A stretch of 64,000 nt of DNA from Mesorhizobium sp. M1B.F.Ca.ET.045.04.1.1 (GCF_003952465.1 NZ_CP034448.1:2643001-2707000); one strand, 5' to 3'; counted from the first letter of the stretch, positions 9,421-19,075 are shown. Notes: generated by a model from the letters alone, not told the origin. Made by a program: numbers and translations.

Positions 9421-10131
9421 TTGGCGGAAACGAGCGATTTTAAAGCGGAGCCACCCGCGGGGATTGACCCCATAGGGGCCTCCAGCGAGGGCGCCTCGCT
9501 TTATGAATTGATCAGGGAAGACATCATCGAGGGACGGCTGGCCGCCAACGAGCGGCTTGTGGTCGCCGATCTTGCCCGGCGTCACGGCACCTCGACCAAC
9601 CCCGTGCGCGAGGCCCTGCAATTGTTGCGCGGCGAGGGCTTCGTCATCTTTGCCCCCAACCGCGGGGCGCGCGTGCGACCCATAGATCAGGAATTTGTCC
9701 GCGATATCTATGAGATCGGCGTTTTGATCGAGCCGGCCCTGACGCGATGGTTCGTGAACATGGCCACCGGCGAGGACATCGCGGAACTCGAACGTCTTCA
9801 AGGCCTGATTGAGGAAAACAACTTCGCCGACACGTTCAGGCACAGTGAGCTGGATACCGCCTTCCACACCGTCATGTACCAGCGGCACTACAACCGCCAT
9901 GCCGCCGAGCTTTGGTGGAAGCATCGCGAAGTGCTGCGAGCCGTGAGCCGGCGTTTCGATTTCACGCTGGCGCGACGTGCCGCGATCCTTCGCGAGCACC
10001 GCGAGCTCATCGCGCTCGTGAAGGCGGGAGATGCCGACAAGGCGGCCGAACTCGTTGCTCGCCATGTCGAGGGCTCCGGCCGGCACATCCTCGAACACAT
10101 GCGTGCGCGCAATGCCGCTCGGGCCGGATAG
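9421..10131 (+). CDS. GntR-family regulator, FadR/FCD subfamily
   Basis: A 236-residue regulator read from TTG at 9421. An N-terminal winged helix contains LYELIREDIIEGRLAANERL and the recognition segment RRHGTSTNPVREALQLL. An all-helical FCD ligand-binding domain (about 95-225) carries conserved histidines and acidic residues in FRHSELDTAFHTVMY and VARHVEGSGRHIL, which bind a metal and a small acid in this family. It is the first gene of the plus-strand arm and divergent to the importer operon. It most likely represses both arms until an intermediate or substrate acid binds. Confidence 0.88.
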   Translation: MAETSDFKAEPPAGIDPIGASSEGASLYELIREDIIEGRLAANERLVVADLARRHGTSTNPVREALQLLRGEGFVIFAPNRGARVRPIDQEFVRDIYEIGVLIEPALTRWFVNMATGEDIAELERLQGLIEENNFADTFRHSELDTAFHTVMYQRHYNRHAAELWWKHREVLRAVSRRFDFTLARRAAILREHRELIALVKAGDADKAAELVARHVEGSGRHILEHMRARNAARAG

Positions 10132-10185
10132 AACATCCGGTCCAGAACATCGTTATCCTGACCACTTCGGACAAAGGTAGATGAG

Positions 10186-11352
10186 ATGAAAATCACGAGC
10201 ATTCGGCCGTGGCTGATCAAGTCCGACGCTTCTTATTGGGGAGAGTACCTGTTCGTCGAAGTGACGACCGACGAGGGGGTGAGCGGCTGGGGAGAAATCA
10301 CCACCACGACAAAACTCGCCAACCGCGCGCTCTGCACGATCCTGCGGCAGATCGGCGTCGCCGTGACAGGCGAGGACCCGGCGCGTATGGAGTATCTCTG
10401 GCACAAGATTTTCCGCAGCTTCACCTACATGGGCAGCCGCGGCGCCGCCGTCGAATGCGTGAGCGCCATCGACATAGCCCTCTGGGACATACAAGGCAAA
10501 GTCCTCGGCAAGCCGATTTACGAGCTGCTTGGCGGGCCGGTACGCGATGAGATCGCCCTCTACACCCATCCAAATCAGGCCAAGTTCACCAGCAAGGAGG
10601 CCGTGGTCCGCGAAATTCACGACATCGTCGAGTCCGGACACACCGCGCTCAAGTTCGATCCTTTCCCCCACCAGGGCCGCAGCGTCGATGGCGTGCCCCG
10701 CGAACGGCGGGACGGCTACCTCGATGGCAGCATGACACGCAAGGATGAGCGCGAGGCGGCCGAACTCACGGCCCTGATCCGGGAAACGGCGGGCCCTGAT
10801 GTCGACATCCTGATCGATGCGCATGGCCGCTTCGACGTCCCCACCGCCATTCGCCTCTGTCGGAGTCTCGAGGAAGCCGGCCAGATCGACTGGTTCGAGG
10901 AGCCCTGCCCACCCGAGAGCCTTAACGCCCTCAAGCAGGTGCGCGAGAAGGTCAGTGCCGCTATCTCGTGGGGCGAGCGCGGCCACACGAAGTGGGATTT
11001 CGTGCCGGTGCTCGAGAACAAGCTCGCCGACTACATCATGCCCGACGTCACCTGGACCGGCGGCATTACCGAGCTCAAGAAGATTTCCGCCCTATGCGAA
11101 GCCTATTACGTCCCGGTCTCGCCGCACGACGCCGCGGGACCGATCAACGTGGTCGCGGGAGCGCAGGTGATGATGACGGTTCCCAACTTCTACAAGCTCG
11201 AAACGTCGGAGTGGAACCTCTCCAAATACGATCACCTCATCGACGCACCGCTCGACGTTTCGAACGGCAGCCTCAAGCTGACGTCGAGGCCGGGTCTCGG
11301 TGTCGAGATGAACCGCGACTACTTGCAGGCCCATGAGATCGAGCTGGGCTAG
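10186..11352 (+). CDS. Enolase-superfamily dehydratase, galactonate dehydratase-like (second copy)
   Basis: A 388-residue enzyme with the capping domain and barrel of the mandelate racemase group. Metal ligands are D211 (in LIDAHGRF), E238 (WFEEP) and E264 (WGERG). H213 forms the D-x-H pair and H314 lies in SPHDAAGP. GGITELKKIS is the family signature before strand seven. The pattern matches galactonate/gluconate-type dehydratases, like the enzyme at 3466-4629, but the two differ greatly in sequence and so are not a recent duplication. The expected product is a 2-keto-3-deoxy acid. It sits 54 bases after the GntR gene and leads a four-gene run. Confidence 0.85.
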   Translation: MKITSIRPWLIKSDASYWGEYLFVEVTTDEGVSGWGEITTTTKLANRALCTILRQIGVAVTGEDPARMEYLWHKIFRSFTYMGSRGAAVECVSAIDIALWDIQGKVLGKPIYELLGGPVRDEIALYTHPNQAKFTSKEAVVREIHDIVESGHTALKFDPFPHQGRSVDGVPRERRDGYLDGSMTRKDEREAAELTALIRETAGPDVDILIDAHGRFDVPTAIRLCRSLEEAGQIDWFEEPCPPESLNALKQVREKVSAAISWGERGHTKWDFVPVLENKLADYIMPDVTWTGGITELKKISALCEAYYVPVSPHDAAGPINVVAGAQVMMTVPNFYKLETSEWNLSKYDHLIDAPLDVSNGSLKLTSRPGLGVEMNRDYLQAHEIELG

Positions 11353-11415
11353 CACTGCTTAAAGCAGGCCAGCGGGCGGGGCGGCAGGTCACTCCGAGCG
11401 GAAAGAGGACAAATC

Positions 11416-12774
11416 ATGCCAAATACGAGTGGAGCCGACGAGGCTCTCAATCGCATCAACGCGAATTCCAGGCCGTCCGAGCTTCGCATCACCGACTTGC
11501 GGGTGGCCGAAATCGTCGGCGCGCCTTTCACCTCCGCGCTGCTCAAGATCTACACCAACCAGGGTATCGTCGGGCTTGGCGAGGTGCGCGACGGCGCCAG
11601 CGCCACCTTTGCGCTGATGCTAAAGAGCCGGCTGCTTGGCGAGAATCCCTGCGACATCGACCGCCTGTTCCGCCGCATCAAACAGTTCGGCGGACATGGG
11701 CGGCAAGGCGGCGGCGTGTCGGCGGTCGAGATCGCGCTATGGGATCTTGCCGGCAAGGCTTATGGCGTGCCGATCTACCAGATGCTCGGCGGCAAGTTTC
11801 GCGATCATGTGCGCGTCTATTGCGATACCGACGCGGAGAAGCCGAGCGGCACCGAAACCGGAAAGCGCCTCGAGGAGCGCATGAACCGCGGTTTCACCTT
11901 CCTCAAGATGGACTTGGGCTTAATGCAGATCGCCCATATCCCGGGCGCCGTGGTCGCGCCCGCCGGCGTGCTCGAAGGGTTTCACGGCAATCCGCGCGGC
12001 CGCGGCGGCTCGTTCGAGGAGCGCAAGGCCCGCAACCTCGCCTATGACGCGCAGAACGTGCAGCACCCGTTCACGGGCCTGCATTTCACCGAAAAGGGGA
12101 TCGACCTGCTCGAGCAGTATATCCACGAGGTTCGTGAGGTCATCGGCTACGAGATCCCTTTAGCCATCGACCATGTCGGCCACATCTCGCTGCAGGACGG
12201 CATCCGCCTCTCGCGCCGCATCGAGAAATACGTCCCTGCCTGGCTCGAGGACGTAATTCCCTGGCAGTATACCGAGCAGTACCGACTGCTGCAGCAGGCG
12301 ACCTCGGTGCCGATCTGCACCGGCGAGGACATCTACCTCAAGGAGGCCTTCGAGCCTCTGCTCAAGAGCGGCGGCCTTTCCGTCATCCACCCGGACCTGC
12401 TCACCAGCGGCGGTATCCTCGAGACCAAGAAGATCGGCGACATGGCGCAGGACCACGGCGTCGCCATGGCCATCCACATGGCGGAAAGCCCGATCGCCGC
12501 GATGGCCGCGGCGCATGTCGCGACCGCGACCGAGAACTTCATGGCGCTCGAATACCACTCCGCCGATGTCGACTGGTGGGACGACATCGTCACCGGCCTG
12601 CCCAAGCCGCTGGTGAAGGACGGCTTCATAACCGTGCCCGACAAGCCGGGGCTGGGCATAGACGATGTGGTCGACGAGGTGATCAGCCAGCATCTGCAGC
12701 CCGGTGTCACGGGGATATGGCAATCCACCGAGCATTGGGACAATGAATATAGCTGGGACCGGACCTGGAGTTAG
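11416..12774 (+). CDS. Enolase-superfamily protein with an extended barrel insertion
   Basis: A 452-residue mandelate racemase-type protein, longer than the usual 370-400. The extra length lies at about residues 170-225, between the K164-x-D166 element (TFLKMDLG) and the first metal ligand, and includes [17 protein letters not shown]. Probable metal ligands are D252 (AIDHVGH), E278 (WLEDV) and E304 (TGEDIY); H354 lies in AIHMAESP. The C-terminal [17 protein letters not shown] is shared with the enzyme at 13214-14413, so these two form a pair. It is likely a dehydratase or racemase of an acid-sugar, but I do not recognise a characterised member. Confidence 0.8.
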   Translation: MPNTSGADEALNRINANSRPSELRITDLRVAEIVGAPFTSALLKIYTNQGIVGLGEVRDGASATFALMLKSRLLGENPCDIDRLFRRIKQFGGHGRQGGGVSAVEIALWDLAGKAYGVPIYQMLGGKFRDHVRVYCDTDAEKPSGTETGKRLEERMNRGFTFLKMDLGLMQIAHIPGAVVAPAGVLEGFHGNPRGRGGSFEERKARNLAYDAQNVQHPFTGLHFTEKGIDLLEQYIHEVREVIGYEIPLAIDHVGHISLQDGIRLSRRIEKYVPAWLEDVIPWQYTEQYRLLQQATSVPICTGEDIYLKEAFEPLLKSGGLSVIHPDLLTSGGILETKKIGDMAQDHGVAMAIHMAESPIAAMAAAHVATATENFMALEYHSADVDWWDDIVTGLPKPLVKDGFITVPDKPGLGIDDVVDEVISQHLQPGVTGIWQSTEHWDNEYSWDRTWS

Positions 12775-12877
12775 CCCAGACCCGTACCCTCATTCCCCCC
12801 AGGCTCACAGGGCCAACGACCGACCATTCGCGTCGACCTCTCCCAAGGGAGAGGCGAAGAAAGAAACGGACGAAACC

Positions 12878-13204
12878 ATGATCTACGAACTGCGTATCTA
12901 TGACTGCCTGCCGGGCAGGCTGCCGGCTTTGCTCAAGCGCTTTTCCGACCAAACGCTGGCCATCTGGGGGAGGCATGGCATCCGCCAAGCCGGGTTTTTC
13001 ACCACGGCGATCGGCGAAAACAGCAATCGCCTCACCTATTTCCTCGCCTGGGAATCGCTGGCCGAGCGTGAGGCGAAATGGGCGGCTTTCGTCACCGATC
13101 CGGCATGGCACAGGGCCCGGGACGAGTCTGAGCGCGACGGGCAGATCATTGCCAATATCAGCAGCCAGTTGCTCACGCCGACAGCTTTCTCGTCTGTGAA
13201 ATAG
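12878..13204 (+). CDS. NIPSNAP-family protein
   Basis: A 108-residue protein, start ATG at 12878, beginning MIYELRIYDCLPGRLPALL and containing RLTYFLAWESLAEREAKWAA. These are the two conserved halves of the NIPSNAP ferredoxin-like (dimeric alpha/beta barrel) fold. The family occurs often inside bacterial catabolic operons without an assigned reaction. Some members of the wider fold act as small monooxygenases or isomerases. It lies nine bases before the next enolase-superfamily gene, so the two are co-transcribed and probably translated together. Its exact role in the pathway is unknown. Confidence 0.85.
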   Translation: MIYELRIYDCLPGRLPALLKRFSDQTLAIWGRHGIRQAGFFTTAIGENSNRLTYFLAWESLAEREAKWAAFVTDPAWHRARDESERDGQIIANISSQLLTPTAFSSVK

Positions 13205-13213
13205 GACTGCGCC

Positions 13214-14413
13214 ATGAAGATCACCGACCTGCGCTGCGCCGTCATCGGCAAGCACCCCATCGTTCGCATCGTCACCGATGAGGGGCTCTATGGCCTCGGC
13301 GAAGTCGAGTTCACCAAGACCTACCTCAAACCCTTTGTGCTGCATTTCCGCGAGGCGCTGATCGGTGAGGATCCGACCGACGTCGAGCGGGTGATGTTGA
13401 AGATCCGCCAACGCGGTTCTTTCAAGCCCTATGGCGCGGCGGTAAGCGCTATCGACCATGCGCTGTGGGACATTGCCGGCAAGGCAGCGGGCGTGCCGGT
13501 CTACAAGCTGCTCGGCGGTAAGGTGCGCGACAAGGTGCGCGTCTATAACGGCTCGATCCGCCGCAAGCGCACGGGCGACCGGCCGGAGGATTACGCCGCC
13601 GACGTCAAATGGATGATGGAGCAGCCGCAGAACTTCTTCATGATCAAGCAGGGAATCTCGTTCCACTCCAACATGAAGGACTCTGTCGAGGGCTTCCATT
13701 ACGGCGTTACGCAGAAGAAGGCCGGCTATCACGGCGCCATGGATCAGGGCGTGATCAGCGAGCGCGGCTTCAATCACATGCTCGACTGCGTCATCGCGAT
13801 GAAGGAAGTGCTGGGCGACAAGGTCAGCCTGGCGCTCGACTGCGGCCCGGGCTGGATGCTGCCCGACGCGATCAAGTTCGCCCGCGCGGTCGAGAAGTAC
13901 AATTTGATGTGGCTCGAGGACATGCTGACCGGCGACTATGTGCCGTGGGTCAATCCGCAGGCCTACCGGGAACTGACCACCTCAACCTCGACGCCGATCC
14001 ATACCGGTGAGCAGATCTACCTGCGGCACAATTTCAAGGAGCTGATCGAGACGCAGGCGGTGCGCGTCATCGGCCCCGATCCCGCCGATATTGGCGGCAT
14101 TGCCGAGCTCAAATGGGTCGCCGAGCACGCCTATATGCACTCGATCCTGATGGCGCCGCACGGCACAGCGAACGGCCTGCTCGGCCTCGGCGCGTTGATC
14201 AATGTTTGCGCCACCTTACCCGCCAATTACATCGCCTTCGAATACCCGAGCGCCTCCGACCCCTGGTGGGAGGACCTCGTCATCGGCCTGCCGCAGCAGA
14301 TCGTGAAGGACAGCATGGTGGACCTGCTGGAAGCGCCGGGGCTAGGCCTCGATATCGACGCCGAAGCGGCCAGAAAATATCTTAAGGAAGAGGATGCGGG
14401 CTTCTTCGACTGA
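13214..14413 (+). CDS. Enolase-superfamily protein (fourth copy)
   Basis: A 399-residue mandelate racemase-type enzyme. The barrel carries K145 (MIKQG), D209 (ALDCGPGW), E235 (WLEDM), E266 (TGEQIY) and H316 (MAPHGTANG). Between K145 and D209 there is an insertion (FHSNMKDSVEG, QKKAGYHGAMDQGV) at the same place as in the 11416-12774 protein. Both also end in WW-(D/E)-D-(I/L)-V-x-GLP. It ends the plus-strand operon. K145 could serve as the general base and H316 as acid. The substrate is unknown; co-occurrence with three other family members suggests stereoisomers or successive steps. Confidence 0.82.
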   Translation: MKITDLRCAVIGKHPIVRIVTDEGLYGLGEVEFTKTYLKPFVLHFREALIGEDPTDVERVMLKIRQRGSFKPYGAAVSAIDHALWDIAGKAAGVPVYKLLGGKVRDKVRVYNGSIRRKRTGDRPEDYAADVKWMMEQPQNFFMIKQGISFHSNMKDSVEGFHYGVTQKKAGYHGAMDQGVISERGFNHMLDCVIAMKEVLGDKVSLALDCGPGWMLPDAIKFARAVEKYNLMWLEDMLTGDYVPWVNPQAYRELTTSTSTPIHTGEQIYLRHNFKELIETQAVRVIGPDPADIGGIAELKWVAEHAYMHSILMAPHGTANGLLGLGALINVCATLPANYIAFEYPSASDPWWEDLVIGLPQQIVKDSMVDLLEAPGLGLDIDAEAARKYLKEEDAGFFD

Positions 14414-14527
14414 ACCACTTACGACCCCTCAAGATGCTGGTGAGGCAACGCAGCAGAAGCGCCATTCTGGGCAATTGATTGCGAGTCCGCCCGAAGCGAC
14501 AGGCGAGTGTCGGCAGGCCGACCATTT

Positions 14528-15355
14528 TCAAATGGTCAACACACGAGCCAAGGATGCCGCAGCCTCCGTACCAGCCAAGCCGAGGTCGCGGACGCTACTC
14601 ATGTGATTGGCCCCCGCAAGGCTGGTGCGTGAAACGGTCAGTCCTTGCTTCTCCAGATGCTCAGTGAAGGCTGCAGCCTGGCTATGGAAGGGTGGAGTCT
14701 CATCGGCTCCGACCGAGATCTCGACGGCCACGGATCGATCAAAGCGATGGTCGATCGGCGAAAGTCGACCTGCCTCGTCATCCGTGATCGCGATCTCACC
14801 GGCGAGGAAGGAGGTTTGCAGGGGTCTCAGGTCGTAAAGCCCTCCAAGCAGCATGGCAGCTCTTATGCCTGATGGCCGGCTGCCGTCGTTGAAGAGCATG
14901 GTTGCGAGATGCGCCCCGGCCGAGTGACCGCTAACGGTGAGCAGCCCGGGATCGCCGCCGTAATTTGCAATTTGCTCGCCCACCCAATTCCTGGCGCGGC
15001 GCACCTGATCGACGATCGTAGCCATCCTCACCGCAGGCATCAGCGCATAGTCGACGATGACTGCGATCGCTCCCGCATTCGTGACGGTCTGCGCGACATA
15101 GGAATAGTCGCGCTTCGAGAACATGCGCCAGTAGCCGCCGTGAATGAACATGTGCACCGGCAATCGATCGCGTCTGCCCTGCGGAAAAAACAGGTCCGCG
15201 GTTTCGATGGGGTCCGGCCCATAGGCGACATCGGGGACCATTGGAACTTTCGCCCTGGTCTCCGCGCTTCTGCGGACAATCTCGGCGACGATGTCGTCGA
15301 ACTCGACGACGTGATCACGGATGCGGAACGGATCTTTCGGCATCTCTCTGCTCAC
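14528..15355 (-). CDS. Alpha/beta hydrolase, HGG-type esterase / kynurenine formamidase-like
   Basis: A 275-residue hydrolase. HGGYW (residues ~73-77) gives the oxyanion-hole motif of the hormone-sensitive-lipase and arylformamidase group. GHSAGAH supplies the nucleophile serine. An acid in VGADETPPF and the histidine in GANHMSSV complete the triad. The GTG start overlaps the stop of the aldehyde dehydrogenase gene (GTGA), so it is the last gene of that operon. It probably hydrolyses an ester, lactone or amide linkage of the pathway substrate. A formamidase of tryptophan catabolism is possible but no other kyn gene is near. Confidence 0.82.
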   Translation of the reverse strand: MSREMPKDPFRIRDHVVEFDDIVAEIVRRSAETRAKVPMVPDVAYGPDPIETADLFFPQGRRDRLPVHMFIHGGYWRMFSKRDYSYVAQTVTNAGAIAVIVDYALMPAVRMATIVDQVRRARNWVGEQIANYGGDPGLLTVSGHSAGAHLATMLFNDGSRPSGIRAAMLLGGLYDLRPLQTSFLAGEIAITDDEAGRLSPIDHRFDRSVAVEISVGADETPPFHSQAAAFTEHLEKQGLTVSRTSLAGANHMSSVRDLGLAGTEAAASLARVLTI

Positions 15356-16839
15356 ATCGTCACGGCGATGTATTTCGCCTCCATGAACTCGGCTATGCCG
15401 TGCTTCTGTCCGCCTTCGCGTCCCAGCCCGCTCTGCTTGACGCCGCCGAACGGCGCCGCAGGATCCGACATCAGGCCACGATTGAGCGCGATCATGCCGG
15501 ACTCGACCTTCGACGCCACGCGCATCCCCTTTGCCAGGTCGCTCGTGTAGATGTAGGCGGCCAGGCCGTATTCGGTATCGTTCGCCTTTGCGACTACTTC
15601 CGCCTCTTGTTCGAAGCGGCTGATCGGCGCCACCGGGCCGAAAATCTCCTCATGCGCCATGGCTGCACCAGCGGGGACATCGCTCAGCACCGTTGGCGGA
15701 TAGAAATAACCTCTGCCTGCAGAAATTGCGCCGCCGCACAGGATTTTCGCGCCGCGGGCAACGGCGTCCTGGACGAGGCGATCGATCTTGTCGACCGCCT
15801 TCCTGGTGATCATCGGGCCGCATTCGGTTTCCCAATCCGTGCCGGGGCCGACATTGAGCGCGGCCATGCGTTTGGCTAGCCCGTCAACGAAGGCGTCATG
15901 GATGCCGGCCTGCACGTAGAGCCGATTGGCCGCCGTGCAGGCTTCGCCGGCATTGCGCATCTTGGCGATCATCGCGCCGTCGAGAGCGGCCTCCAGATCG
16001 GCGTCGTCGAAGACGATGAACGGCGCGTTGCCGCCAAGCTCCATCGAACAGGAGATGACGTGTTTTGCCGCCTCGGCGAGCAAGACCCGGCCCACGCCGG
16101 TGGAGCCGGTGAACGAGAGCTTCCGCACACGCGCGTCGGCCAGCATGGCCGCCGTCACCGGGGCGGGGTTCGAGGTGGTGATGACGTTGACGACGCCGGG
16201 CGGCACGCCGGCCTCTTCGTAGAGCGCTGCAAGCGCATAGGCTGTCAGCGGCGTCTCGCTGGCGGGCTTCAGGATCACGGTGCAGCCGGCTGCGAGCGCC
16301 GGCGCGATTTTGCGAGTCGCCATGGCTGCCGGGAAATTCCAGGGCGTTATCAGAACGCAAATGCCGATGGGCTGGTAGTCGACGACGATCCGGTTTGCGC
16401 CCGACGGCGCAAGGCCAAATTCGCCGCTGATACGAACCGCTTCCTCCGCGTTCCAGCGGAAGAACTCGGCCGCATAAGCGACTTCGCCGCGCGCGTCGCG
16501 CAACGCCTTGCCGTTCTCCAGGGAAATCAGCGCGGCCAACGTCTCCGCCCTTTCGGTCATCAGCTCGAAGCAGCGCCGCAGGATTTCGGATCGCCTGCGC
16601 GGTGGAGTCTCGCGCCAGCCCGGTGCTGCCTGGGCCGCCGCATCGACCGCGGCAGCGGCGTCGGCGAGCGTGGCATCGGGAACCGCCGCGATCACGGCTT
16701 CGGTCGAAGGGTCGACCACTTCGATGACGCGGCCGTCCGATGAGGGCCGCCATTTGCCGCCGATATAGAGCCCGTGGGAGAACGTGGTGTAGTCGGACAT
16801 GTCAGCATCCAGGTCGAATAGTTCCGGGGAGATGTTCAT
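15352..16839 (-). CDS. NAD(P)-dependent succinate-semialdehyde-type aldehyde dehydrogenase
   Basis: A 495-residue aldehyde dehydrogenase. It has ITPWNFPAAMATRKIAPALA (cofactor site), KPASETPLTAYALA, FTGSTGVGR, the general base in MELGGNAPFIVFDDADLE and the catalytic cysteine in NAGEACTAANRLYVQ. The sequence is closest in style to GabD succinate-semialdehyde dehydrogenases (FEEAD-type loop, EIFGPVAPI). The ATG at 16839 starts MNISPELF, 20 bases after the alcohol dehydrogenase stop; MSDYTT at 16800 is an alternative. It oxidises an aldehyde to an acid, probably the aldehyde released by aldol cleavage. Confidence 0.88.
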   Translation of the reverse strand: MNISPELFDLDADMSDYTTFSHGLYIGGKWRPSSDGRVIEVVDPSTEAVIAAVPDATLADAAAAVDAAAQAAPGWRETPPRRRSEILRRCFELMTERAETLAALISLENGKALRDARGEVAYAAEFFRWNAEEAVRISGEFGLAPSGANRIVVDYQPIGICVLITPWNFPAAMATRKIAPALAAGCTVILKPASETPLTAYALAALYEEAGVPPGVVNVITTSNPAPVTAAMLADARVRKLSFTGSTGVGRVLLAEAAKHVISCSMELGGNAPFIVFDDADLEAALDGAMIAKMRNAGEACTAANRLYVQAGIHDAFVDGLAKRMAALNVGPGTDWETECGPMITRKAVDKIDRLVQDAVARGAKILCGGAISAGRGYFYPPTVLSDVPAGAAMAHEEIFGPVAPISRFEQEAEVVAKANDTEYGLAAYIYTSDLAKGMRVASKVESGMIALNRGLMSDPAAPFGGVKQSGLGREGGQKHGIAEFMEAKYIAVTM

Positions 16840-16858
16840 TGGGTGCGCGCTCCATCCT

Positions 16859-18085
16859 TCACATGGCGCTGGCAGCCATGTCGCCCTCATAGGCAGCCCT
16901 GACCAACCGCCGCATCGCGGCAATGTCGAACGGGCGGGGATTGTTCTTGATCAACCGGTCGATGCCGAGCGCCTGCTCGGCCGTCCAGTCGATCTTGCCC
17001 ACGGGAAGGCCCAGTTCGGCCAACGTCCGCGTGATGCCTATGGCGCTGAACAGTCTGGCAACTTCGCCGATCGCCGCGTCTGCCAGTCCATTGGCGTTGC
17101 CGTCCTGGCGAGGCAGGCCGAGAGCAGCGCCGACCTCGGCGATTTCCGCAGCCGCGGTGGAAAGATTATAGCGCATCACATAGGGAAGCATGGTTGCGAC
17201 GCCCAGCCCGTGCGGCGTGTGGGTGAGCGCGCCGACCGGATATTGCACCGCGTGTGCGGCGGCGGTTCCCGCCGTGCCGAAGGCGCAGCCGGCGGCCAGC
17301 GCGCCCATCATCACGTCGGCGCGCGCGTTCTCGTTCGACCCGTCACGACAGGCTGCTTCGAGGCTGCGGCCCAAAAGTCTGATCGCCAGCAGGGCGAAAT
17401 GATCGGTCAGCGCGCTCTTGCCGATGAAGACATGTCGTTGCGGCAGATCGGCATCGGCGCCGCGTTTTGCGGCGGTGAAGGCTTCGATCGCATGCGTCAG
17501 CGCGTCGGCGCCGGCGATGGCGGTCAGGGAGGGCGGGCAGGTCGCCGTCAGATCCGGGTCGCAAAGCGCCACCGCGGCAATCAGATGGGGGCTGGAGATG
17601 CCGACCTTGAGCGTCCGCTCCGGATCGGAGATCACGGCGACCGGTGTCACTTCGGAGCCGGTGCCGGCCGTGGTCGGCACTGCAATCACGGGGAGGGTGG
17701 GACCCGGCACCTTGAACTCACCATAGTAGTCCTGGAGCTCGCCGCCATGGCTGAGCAGAAGCGCGGCGCATTTGGCCATGTCGAGGCAACTGCCGCCGCC
17801 GATGCCGATCACCATGTCGGGCTTGAAGTCTTTCGCCCCCGCAATGCAGCCGCCCACGCTGTCGCGGGGAACGTCAGGCAAGGTCTGGTCGTGGACGAGC
17901 GTGTCGACATGGGCAGCCTCCAACCCGACGAGGATTTCAGCGAACTCTGACGTCTTCGAGAGACGTTCGTCGGTGCAGATGAATGCGCGGCTGCCATATC
18001 GCGCGGCAATGGCCGGCAGCGCATGGCGCTGGCCTTTACCGAACAGGATTTCGCGCGGCAGGCGCGCGGCGGCAAACAGGGTCAT
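16859..18085 (-). CDS. Iron-type (group III) alcohol dehydrogenase
   Basis: A 408-residue NAD(P)-dependent enzyme of the iron-containing alcohol dehydrogenase family. GIGGGSCLDMAKCAA (near 94-108) is the nucleotide-binding motif. VPTTAGTGSEVTPVAVIS follows. Metal ligands are supplied by D and H in ADALTHAIEAF and by two later histidines, including the one in LTHTPHGLGVATMLP. The family includes maleylacetate reductases and lactaldehyde and butanol dehydrogenases. As first gene of the operon with the aldehyde dehydrogenase and hydrolase it may interconvert an alcohol and the aldehyde substrate of its neighbour. Confidence 0.88.
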   Translation of the reverse strand: MTLFAAARLPREILFGKGQRHALPAIAARYGSRAFICTDERLSKTSEFAEILVGLEAAHVDTLVHDQTLPDVPRDSVGGCIAGAKDFKPDMVIGIGGGSCLDMAKCAALLLSHGGELQDYYGEFKVPGPTLPVIAVPTTAGTGSEVTPVAVISDPERTLKVGISSPHLIAAVALCDPDLTATCPPSLTAIAGADALTHAIEAFTAAKRGADADLPQRHVFIGKSALTDHFALLAIRLLGRSLEAACRDGSNENARADVMMGALAAGCAFGTAGTAAAHAVQYPVGALTHTPHGLGVATMLPYVMRYNLSTAAAEIAEVGAALGLPRQDGNANGLADAAIGEVARLFSAIGITRTLAELGLPVGKIDWTAEQALGIDRLIKNNPRPFDIAAMRRLVRAAYEGDMAASAM

Positions 18086-18248
18086 GGACTGATGTCTTCG
18101 AAACAGATTGATGGCTAAGCTATCGAGTTCGTTGCAGGCCCACTTGGTGACACCTGCCTGGTGACAAGGGCCTGCCCTCGGCGTCAGGTTTCATGCTGGG
18201 TCCGTTGAGGCCAGCCAACGTCCAGAAAGGATCTAGCCCATTCATTCG

Positions 18249-18274
18249 TATCCTCTATTAAATCGTATAGGATA
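18249..18274. promoter_or_regulatory. Inverted repeat between divergent operons, candidate GntR operator
   Basis: TATCCT (18249-18254) and AGGATA (18269-18274) form an exact 6-bp inverted repeat around a 14-bp AT-rich core, in the 247-bp space between the alcohol dehydrogenase and the second GntR gene. The neighbourhood is distinctly AT-rich, as promoters are. The regulator that would bind is inferred, not shown. Confidence 0.4.
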
Positions 18275-18332
18275 TAGTATTGAATTGACCCAAGCATCGT
18301 GGTAGGGCTTGCTCCTGTCAAGAGGCAATACG

Positions 18333-19031
18333 ATGCAGAATCCCGACCTGACGGTTGACAATGAAGGCCGCACGAGCGGCCGCATCCAGCGAGCCAACAG
18401 TCTGGCCGGGGATGTCTATGAAGCAATCTTCGCGCAATTGATGTCGCTGAGGATTGCTCCGGGATCGCGGATCACCGTCGACAATCTGGTCAAGGAATTC
18501 AACGTCTCTCACACGCCTATCCGCGAAGCGCTCGGCCGGCTGGAAGGGGAGGGGCTGGTGGTGAAGACTCACCTGATCGGCTATCGCGCCGCGCCGCAAA
18601 TCACGCGACGCCGGTTCGACGAGCTTTACGAGCTGCGTCTTCTGCTCGAGCCCGCTGCCGCGGCCAAGGCCACGGCAACGCTGGATGACGAGCGTCTTGC
18701 AATCCTGCGGGAAGCGGCCGGCGTCATGGCGCGGCGGGTGGGAAAGGACGAGCGCCTGCGCTATTCGAATTTTGCGCGGCAGGACGCGATCTTCCACGAC
18801 AAGATCATGGAGTTCGCGCAGAACGAGCTGATCCGCGAGACGCTGAACCACCAGCATACGCACTTCCACATCTTTCGCCTGATGTATCATTCGCGCGTCA
18901 CCGAAGAAGCGCTGGACGAGCACGAGGCGATTCTCGCTGCCTTCGCCGCGGGCGATGCGGGCGCCGCCAAGAAGGCGATGCGCGTGCACATTGAGAATTC
19001 GCGGGACAGGCTCCTGCCCGCCTTCGAGTAG
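18333..19031 (+). CDS. GntR-family regulator, FadR/FCD subfamily (second)
   Basis: A 232-residue regulator starting at the ATG at 18333, preceded by AAGAGG; a start eight codons earlier lacks a ribosome site. The winged helix spans about 20-85 with VSHTPIREALGRLEGEGLV as recognition helix and wing. The FCD domain includes ARQDAIFHDKIMEF and MRVHIENSRDRLL, which carry metal-binding His and Asp positions. It is divergent to the dehydrogenase operon and directly precedes a DJ-1-like gene. It probably controls both. It is only distantly similar to the regulator at 9421-10131. Confidence 0.87.
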   Translation: MQNPDLTVDNEGRTSGRIQRANSLAGDVYEAIFAQLMSLRIAPGSRITVDNLVKEFNVSHTPIREALGRLEGEGLVVKTHLIGYRAAPQITRRRFDELYELRLLLEPAAAAKATATLDDERLAILREAAGVMARRVGKDERLRYSNFARQDAIFHDKIMEFAQNELIRETLNHQHTHFHIFRLMYHSRVTEEALDEHEAILAAFAAGDAGAAKKAMRVHIENSRDRLLPAFE

Positions 19032-19075
19032 GCGCGTCCCGCGCCTTGCCACTTCCAAATCGAAAAGGACAAGTC

